This document shows positions 5,571 to 14,100 of a stretch of DNA of 16,393 bases, one piece after another (within the stretch, counting starts at the first letter, position 1; each line of letters starts with the position of its first letter). The notes under the pieces are model-generated. The model saw only the letters and a program-made list of their open reading frames with translations. It had not been told where the DNA came from and made no database searches. The DNA comes from CAZWIT01 sp964533435. GTDB taxonomy: Bacteria; Patescibacteriota; Patescibacteriia; UBA1558; GWA2-36-10. The stretch is from NCBI GenBank assembly GCA_964533435.1, contig CAZHLU010000015.1, positions 1 to 16,393 of the forward strand, read 5' to 3'. Made by a program: the position numbers and the translations under genes.

Positions 5571-8144
5571 TTAAGCTTCTTCATCTTCTGCGCTACTGTC
5601 ATCAGCATCGCTTGCTTTAGATTTTTTAGACTCAACTGTACCAGTTTCTTCAAACTCTGCAAAAGCAGCCTTTAAACCATCATCACTAGGACCACTCTTT
5701 TTCTTAGGACCAGCTCCCTTGCTAGCATCTGGACCAGTTTTTGGGTAAGCTGTATTACGTACAATACTGTTAACAGCTACACCTGACGTTTCAAGAATGC
5801 CAACAAAAGTTTGTAACATCTTCTGGTCTTTATTAGCTAACATGAATTGTCTTTGTTGCTCGCTACTAGCGCGCTTAGCATATTGCTCCATCAATTGGTA
5901 ATCCTTTGACCCCACCACATTCATCTCCGGCATGTCAGCTAAATTTAAATTACCAAAATCAGCTTTGGCAACTACTGAATCCCACATTTTCTTACGTAAA
6001 CCATTTTCAACATCTTCAATAGCTGCTTTTTCTTCATCTGTTCTAGCACTAGCTAAAGCCCTAGTAACCACTTCTTCAATTCTAGCAGTCACATCGCTTG
6101 GATTAAAGACACCAGCAACACCAGCCATCTTTACAGCTGCATTATCAGCATTGGCCTTAATGTCAAAATTACCAGCTGCATCTCTAGCAATCTCACCTTT
6201 TTCATCTCTTTTGATGACATCAGAATTATCTTCTTTTATTGCATCAATATCCATGCCCATTTCTTTCATGGCAGCTTTAGCAGCTTTTTGAGCAGCTTTA
6301 TCCATTTTTTTCAAAGCATCCACAATCTCTGTATGTGCTACTTTACTGGCTGGATCTAGCAAAGAACTTATTAAATGCTTAAAGCCTTCAGTTGTATTAC
6401 CATCTTCATCGGCAATGCCCTCTGATCTTAAATTTTCTAATACCTTAGCACCCTTATCTTTAACTGCTTCGTCAGCTTCAGCATAATTATACGCATTAGC
6501 ATAACGTGATTGTAAATTTTTAATTGCCTCTTCATTACCACCCTTACGTAAAGTTTCTACAATAGTAGTAACCTGTTGCGGATCTAACTTTCTACCTGGT
6601 TTACCAATTCTTTCTGCTAAACCATACTCGTAGTCTGTAGAACCACCAAATGTTTTAGCTCTTTCAAACTTGCGACTTCTTTTATCAGCATCCGTCAAAA
6701 CCATTGGCTGTCGACGCGAGCCATAACCACCAGCCCCGGCCCTAGAACGCAAATATTCTTCACGGTATCTTTCCGGTATAGCTGCTAATTCTTTCTTTAA
6801 TCTTTCATCTCGCCTACGTTCATCAGCACCCCGTATCTGCATTGCTCCACTTTGTAAAAATCTACCCGCGCCAGGCACTCTGCCCAAAAATCTAGCCTTA
6901 CCTTTTTCATCAATAGCAGCACCTGCTAGCTGACCACTTAATTTACCTTTGACAGCGCCTGTACGTGCACTAATCTCACCACCAAGCATTTTATAACCAC
7001 CAGAATAAGCTGATTCAAAACGACCAATAGTTTGGCGAGCCACTCCTTTATTAACATTACTAGCATAAGATTCTAGCTTACCTAAACCAGATCGAGCTAT
7101 ACCAGCACCAGCCGTACCTGATTGTGAAGCAAACTTTAGACCAGAAACTAGCAAAGCAATAGCAACAATATAATTTAAAAAGGAATCAACCGTAGTACCT
7201 TTAGTCGGACCGCCGCCACCCAGACCTTCTTCTATAGTAGAATTGTTACCACCGGATCTTACCTCTGTTTTTTTCAAATTAGCCCTTGCATCATCATTTA
7301 CTATTTTTGTAGAAACATCACCATTACCAGTAATAGTAAAAGTAAGCCACAAGAAAAAAGCCAAAGCTGGACCAACAATCAAACTCTTGGTTAATTCTTG
7401 TTCCCACTCGTTATAATATTTTTTGGTTTGCGGATAAGCATAAGCTAAAAATGCCAAAGGTGATAAAATTGTCAAAATCCAGAGAGTAACAATACGCAAT
7501 ACTAGCATTAATAAAAATATACCAATCAAAACTACAGCTACAATCAACATAATGCCACCCAAAAATACCGCCGATATAAAAGATGGCCAAGAAACACCAT
7601 TTCCATCCCTATTTAAAGCATTTAAATTTAAAGTATTATGAAGACCTAAGGCTGATTGAAAACTACCAGCGGCTACGTCCTTCCAAGCAGCCACAAAAGT
7701 CAACATGATAATTTGCACAAAATCTACTGCCAAACCAATTATAGTACGACTAAAATTAATTAAAATCGCCATTATCAAAATGCTGGAAAGTAAATTTTTA
7801 TAACCATAACCTTTAAGTTGTAATATTGTGCCAAAAGACATGATTAGTAAGAGAACAATAAAAAACATATTGGCCAAATCACGTAAAATTTTCCAGGTTT
7901 CAACTACTTTTTCTTCACGAACAAAATCACCATACTGGGCAACAATAGGTAATAAAACCATTTCCAGTTGCATGATCAAAACAAAGGGCCAAAATAAAGT
8001 CCAATAGATGATACTGCCGACAAACTCTGCCAATTTGTCGATCATGCCAGCCGAAGCACCTAAAGGTAATAAAAGTAACAATAAAAATATTACTAGAACA
8101 CCGACGTTTTTAGGTGAAGAAAAAGATAAAGATTTTATGGTCAT
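5571..8144 (-). CDS. VirB6/TrbL-like polytopic membrane protein with long charged C-terminal tail
   Basis: An 857-residue protein of two halves. Residues 13-32 form a signal-peptide-like hydrophobic stretch ending in ASA (30-32), a possible cleavage site. Further hydrophobic segments lie at about 42-70, 90-108, 117-153, 190-237 (probably two helices), 253-273 and 322-338, followed by a glycine-rich stretch. The pattern, including TILSPLAFLAYAYPQTKKYYNEWEQEL after a long hydrophobic pair, resembles VirB6/TrbL, the inner-membrane channel components of type IV secretion and conjugation systems. The remaining ~500 residues are soluble and highly charged, with Arg-rich, Ala/Lys-rich helical and acidic C-terminal parts (ending SSAEDEEA). 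The start lies 18 nt after the stop of the giant gene and the next gene follows within 24 nt, so the three are probably one operon. No VirB4, coupling ATPase or pilin gene is in the window, so a complete secretion system is not shown. The membrane topology is solid; the family name is an inference. Confidence 0.65.
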   Translation of the reverse strand: MTIKSLSFSSPKNVGVLVIFLLLLLLPLGASAGMIDKLAEFVGSIIYWTLFWPFVLIMQLEMVLLPIVAQYGDFVREEKVVETWKILRDLANMFFIVLLLIMSFGTILQLKGYGYKNLLSSILIMAILINFSRTIIGLAVDFVQIIMLTFVAAWKDVAAGSFQSALGLHNTLNLNALNRDGNGVSWPSFISAVFLGGIMLIVAVVLIGIFLLMLVLRIVTLWILTILSPLAFLAYAYPQTKKYYNEWEQELTKSLIVGPALAFFLWLTFTITGNGDVSTKIVNDDARANLKKTEVRSGGNNSTIEEGLGGGGPTKGTTVDSFLNYIVAIALLVSGLKFASQSGTAGAGIARSGLGKLESYASNVNKGVARQTIGRFESAYSGGYKMLGGEISARTGAVKGKLSGQLAGAAIDEKGKARFLGRVPGAGRFLQSGAMQIRGADERRRDERLKKELAAIPERYREEYLRSRAGAGGYGSRRQPMVLTDADKRSRKFERAKTFGGSTDYEYGLAERIGKPGRKLDPQQVTTIVETLRKGGNEEAIKNLQSRYANAYNYAEADEAVKDKGAKVLENLRSEGIADEDGNTTEGFKHLISSLLDPASKVAHTEIVDALKKMDKAAQKAAKAAMKEMGMDIDAIKEDNSDVIKRDEKGEIARDAAGNFDIKANADNAAVKMAGVAGVFNPSDVTARIEEVVTRALASARTDEEKAAIEDVENGLRKKMWDSVVAKADFGNLNLADMPEMNVVGSKDYQLMEQYAKRASSEQQRQFMLANKDQKMLQTFVGILETSGVAVNSIVRNTAYPKTGPDASKGAGPKKKSGPSDDGLKAAFAEFEETGTVESKKSKASDADDSSAEDEEA

Positions 8145-8162
8145 AATATAATAATTTATAAA

Positions 8163-11100
8163 TTATGGGTTAACTACTATCCAACCATCAAAAGGAATAG
8201 CATCGGCCGCCGTGTCATCCCCAAAGCCCCAACGATCCACTATATACATCTTAGGCTTAAAGCAAGCTGCATTTGGAGCTTGTCCAGCCACGCCATTGGC
8301 TGCGCAAGAATGCGTTGGATTATTGGTATATTGATAGTCATGATAAAAAATCTTATAACCCTGACGACAGGCATTGTCTAAGCCACCAAATCCAGCTAAA
8401 CCAGCTACATCTGAACCGGAATCACAAGAACCAACTGTGTCATCAGTACAAATATTAGGCATTGGTTGATCTGATCTACAGCTGAATAAAGCATTTTTAT
8501 AGCGGCCAGGAGCTGAAGAAAACCTATCATCATCCCAATCCATTCTAATATTTACCACTGGCATATGATCTGGATGAGCATAAAAATATGATTTTACTGC
8601 TACAAATAAACTTTCTTGTGCACTTAAAATTCCATCCTGTTCTTCATTGATAGTAATACCACTTTGATAACCAGCTATACTCTGATCAGTATTTCTAACA
8701 ACGCAAGCTGTATCACCACAAACTTTCAAAGCTCGTGGTTTATAATCATCGCCAGCATAAGTATTTGGACTTGGAGTATTATCATCAATAAGTTCACCAT
8801 CAGTAGTAGCTGCTACATAAGTGCCATTTGTGAGGTTTAAATTATAAACATTAGCAAAAAGTTTAGTCATACGACCACGAGCGTCTGGCCAATTAGTAGC
8901 GGAAAAGAAAGTAGCAACCGATGGTTGGTCTACCCATTGTTTGTCTAGCGGTATTCTGGTAATTACTGCTTTATTAGTATTAAAATATTCTAAAGCTGCA
9001 CCAAAATGAGTAAATATACTCTCGCCCTGTCCTGTAACACCTGAATAATGAACCTCCCTACCTTCGCCCGCAGGAATCTGATACGTTGCCGATCCATCAA
9101 TGGAACGATAAAACCAAGATATCCAATCATTAGGATAAGTATCATGGGTTATCAATGGTGATTCATTTTTAGAATATCGCCACCACATATCAGTACGCAC
9201 CCAGGTTTTATCACCAGCAGCGTCAAGTTGAGTAACGGTCTGGCATTGTTGATAACAATCTAAACCGGTACAATCAGTACCCATAGTAGCCGGCGTATAA
9301 CGCACACCTGTACTCCAACACAAGTGATCACCTCGACAAGCATACATTGATAAATCGTAAAATCCAGTGCCTGGTGTTACGTTTACTTGCTGACAATCTG
9401 CTACACCAGCATCACCTTGTTCAGGAGTGGTACAATTATCTACTTCTGCCAAAAGATTACTATTCACTCCTGTTGCCGGCGATAAATCCATATACGTTAA
9501 ATTATTTGGCCCTATAATTGGGCAGGTCTCATCTGGATTATCATTATTCCAAGAGTTAGGAATATTAACTGAAACCAAATTATAAATAATATCAAAACAA
9601 CCGTTAATATTAGTATAGTTAGTGTAAAATGCATGGTGAACAAGCCCACTAGGACAATCATAAAGAACTTCCGTAGTATTAGCTGAAGCCTGACCTAAAT
9701 CACTACACCAAAGCACGGCTGGAGAGTGAGCTGGTGGGCTAACTTCTACAGTTTCAATACATTTTTTATATTCACAATTAATATCACCTGTCGCACAAAT
9801 TGTAGCCGGCGTAACTGCTAAACTACTATAATAAGGACTATGAGTAGAATCATCCAAACACTCAAAAGTATCTTGATTTGGACCCGGATTATCTATATTA
9901 CTACAGTTCTGTTCATTACATTGAGTAACAAAATTATTATTATTAATAAAGGCAGGACTAATATAAATACCATGAGGCATAGGATTACACCAACGACTTT
10001 CCTCTAAATTAGCGTCTCCATCCCAACCACGCCAATCCCAACCGCCATTATTAAATCGATTAAAATCACCATCAACCTGGGCATTAAACCAAACCTCATG
10101 CCAACCAGGCATACATTGATACAATGGATTAGACCATTCATCGTCTCTAAGTTGTACTCCATATTCTTGATAAAGTCCTATCGGATAATATTCTGACGAT
10201 GGCGTAGCATAAGGCCATATTACAGCACCACCCCAAGTACCATTTCTTTGGGTTAAAACATCATAAAAATATAATTGAACCGCACCAGTAGCAGCAGACG
10301 CATCAAAAATATTATTCATATTTTCTATTGGTAAAATCGGTATTGAATCTGTTATATTACTTTGACCAAAATCCGTAGCCACAAATAAACTACTGCCTTC
10401 ATCACTACCAATCCTACCGCCAGCCTGGATACCTAATGCGTCTCTATAATTACCAGCATAATGATCACTGTCACGTAATGGCTCGGCTCCTTCACGATAC
10501 ATCCAATCAACACCTAAGCCTTGAAAAGTTGTCTGACGCCAATTAATACTTCCTACTGACTCTGGCGAATTGTTATCAACTGCCCGACCATTAAAATTAA
10601 CACCTCTAGCGGTAACTGCATCATTTGGGCCGTACACTAGAGCCTTGCTAGTGTCCAAATAACCAGTTATTAAAGTATTGATAAGAATGGTATTGTTACG
10701 AGCAGGATTATCCAATAATGGTAAGTGGATCTTAGTACCTGCCGGAACTTTTGCTACTACTGTACAAAATTGCTGACCATCCCAAGACTGATACTGCGCA
10801 CAATAATACCTAGTTTCTGGAACAACATAAGGTTCAGATACCGCGCAGAATAAAGCATCTTGCCCAGTAGGATTATAGTAGCCTGCTTCTTGGTAATTTT
10901 CATACAAACTATTTGTGCCAGAAATTTGTTCAGCTGGATACCATTGATTACAATAATAATCATTACCATTATCTTTGATTAATTGATTATTATAATCATA
11001 ACTCAAACAAATACCTGACCAATTATTGATATTTTCTATTTTTGTATATTTTTCACAAAGACCATTTTGCTGAGAAACGCCATTGTTATCTACAGTGTCA

Positions 11101-14100
11101 CATTCGGCATTATTATTACAAGAATAAACACTATTATTACCAGAGACGTCCGTTTTACCAGCAGTACAAACGGCATTTGGCTGTGGTAATGATTTTGGAT
11201 AATAACGCACCGTATTGGCACCATAGGTAACCTTACGATAAGATTGTTCACAACCATTAGGTGTCATGATACGCGGATTATTTTGATTATTAGTATCATT
11301 CTGACAATAGTTAGCCGCACTATACATTCTTAAAGCTCCTTTATTTTCTTCAGCTGGAAAAATACTATGTGGGAAAGGAGCGTCAACAGTAGCGTAGCCC
11401 CTAGTACTCAAGGACATAGTCGAAGTACTAGTATCATTAATCTTAGGATTTAACCAACAATAGCCAGAATCACATTCGCCTATATAGACTCCTCCACCAG
11501 AAGACACACTACAAGACAAACCGTTGTAGAGCACTGTACCAGCTGCATTTTGACAAGCAGCGAAGAAATTACCATTATTAGTAACATTATCAAAGTATGG
11601 GTAGCCAACCCTCACGCTACCATCATCAAAAGTATTAACAACCAAATCTTTTACTGGCAACATATTGGGCAAAGAATAGCCTAAATATTCTTCATCACTC
11701 CACTGTAAATGTTCATTGGTACCAGTATCACGATTTTGATAATAAGCTGTACTCAAAACTGTTAAAGCGGGATTGGGTGGCGCCCACTCACTGCACTTAG
11801 TAACATTATTATTACGATCATATTCCGTACAAGCCGATACATCATCACAAACTGTTTTATAACGATTACTATCTCTATCCCAAACCGCCGTTGAAGAACG
11901 ACAAGCTAACCATTCACTACATTGTCGATCTTTTTTAACCTTAACCAACATATTAGCATCTAAAGCACAAGAACCATCAATTTCTGGATCACAAACAACT
12001 GGACTAACAGCTTCAGCTCTAGCTAAATTTTCATCATAAGTTTTACCAGAATCATACAAAGCTATTACTTCCTCATGATTAGATTGCCAATAGTTTGAAT
12101 CATAAAGTAAAACACAACCGCCATTTTTATCAACTCCGCCAGCACAAGATTTTTGATCAATACTACTATTATTATAGTAATAATATTCCTGACAAGCAGG
12201 TGTCCAACGAGCTGGACCATCAAGATCAGGGTTGGCATTGTTTGTTGCCCCCTCGCATCCTAAACGACTATCAAAATTCAAAATATGACCATCATCAACA
12301 TTGCGACAAACTCCATCTAAAACCTTTGAATCAATACTAGGATCGCAAGCCTCTGGATCTGACGGATCTCTTAAGGTGGTACACAAATTTTTCTCTGCTG
12401 GACAATTAGCAGCTAAGTTATCCGTGGCTAAATCGCCCCCATCAAGACCCGGAATATTATTAGGCCAGCAACCAACTGGATTAACAGTAAGTAAAGAATC
12501 TTTTCTAAAGAAACCAGTTAAACCATCGGCTGTTGCCCAAACACAGTTATTAAAGGCCAAATCGTCCCCGTCTTCATCTACATCAGATGTATCAAAAACA
12601 CCATCGCTATCACTACAACCTAAAATATTATCTGTATTAAGTGACGTTGTTTTAAACCAACCAGAATAACTAATGCCATTAACAATAACATTTGTTTGAT
12701 AAGTACAAGTACCACTACCAGGATCACGGAAGTAGTACATACCTTTATCAGAGGAAAATTCTTCACAACCCAAACCATCAGAATTACAAAGTGTACTTGC
12801 GTATTGATCTGGATTATTAATTTTATAAACCGTATTTAACAGATAAGGATTATTACGATCTGGCAAACCCAAGGCTTGACAACCCTTATAATCTTGCGAA
12901 CAATATTTAGTATTATCTGGTACTAAATAAGCTAAATTATCAGCTGGCACTGTAATTTCAGCCGCATTACCAGCATTAAAAGTTTCTTCAAAAGGATAAG
13001 TAGAATTTTGGGTATCAATCACAGCCGAACAACCAATAGCATCTACTCGACAGAGATTAGAGAATGATCGTAAATTAAACACTTTATTATTAGTGTCTTG
13101 GTAACTTTCGCAACCTAAATGATAACCAACATAAGGACTATCACAGGCAATCGGAGTTTCCCATGAATTTCTTACTACTGAAATATTATCACCAACTTCT
13201 TTAAGTATAATATTATCAAAATAAACATTAATATTAGAAACTGTTCCAACAGCCGTAAAATTCAAACGCAAATCATTAAGATTTAAACCACTTGGATCAG
13301 CTGTATAAATATAACTAAAGTAATGCCAATCGCCTGCCGCAATATTACGCAATTGACTATCGTTGGCATCATAAAACATTTTAGGAGTAAGTACACCCGG
13401 GCTAGATAACATTATCTCTACACGATCAACTAATGAATCATTTTTCATCCACCAACTTAGCCTGTATTGTCGCTGACCTTCGCTAATATTAGACAAAGGA
13501 CGATACATAACAGCATTGTTAGAAGCAGAATTGACCTTAATCGAATGCCCATTATTTTCTAGAGATTCAGAAGATATACTAACAGTATTACTTACACTAG
13601 CCCAAGGAGCAAAAGTACCTTGCTCAAAATTATTAGAAAATATTTCACGTACATTATTTGCAGTATTACCAGTATAAAGATGACAACCATTAAATTCAGC
13701 ACTACAGGCAATACTTAAACTTGGAATTGTTTTATAAACTTCACCAGAAGCTGTGCGTCGATATTCGTGACAATCGCTACTTGCATATATTACCCTATCC
13801 TGCAAACGATAAGATGGTCGACCATCGGTATCAAAAAATTGACGACAATTTGGATTTACATCAGCATCACTACAAGTAGCTGCTGGATATTGTGGTGCCG
13901 AATTATCCAAACAAGTTTCACCGCCTGGAGCAACATTAGTACAAGGAGCAAGTGCGCCGTTGGCTTCAGGAGCAGCATTGGTAACTAATATCTGCCAAGT
14001 ACGAATTTGATAGCCGGCTGTATCTGAACCTTCCCAAGTATAATAAGTTGTCCCTAAATTTTCAGCTACACATTGACGGATATAAGTAAAATATTCTTTA

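Noticed and set aside
8151..8166. Perfect 16-bp A/T-only palindrome across the stop codon of the giant gene
   Set aside because: Palindromes of A and T are easily produced by chance in such A/T-rich sequence, and it has no GC core or T-tract to act as terminator.
10757..10969. Minus-strand open frame of 70 codons, and a similar one at 14486-14713
   Set aside because: They overlap the giant gene in another frame on the same strand. The giant frame continues through both with its normal Cys and Asn pattern.
12301..12669. Plus-strand open frame of 122 codons and other plus-strand frames between 8273 and 16281
   Set aside because: All are antisense to the giant gene, have no promoter or family resemblance, and show compositions expected from reading its codons backwards.
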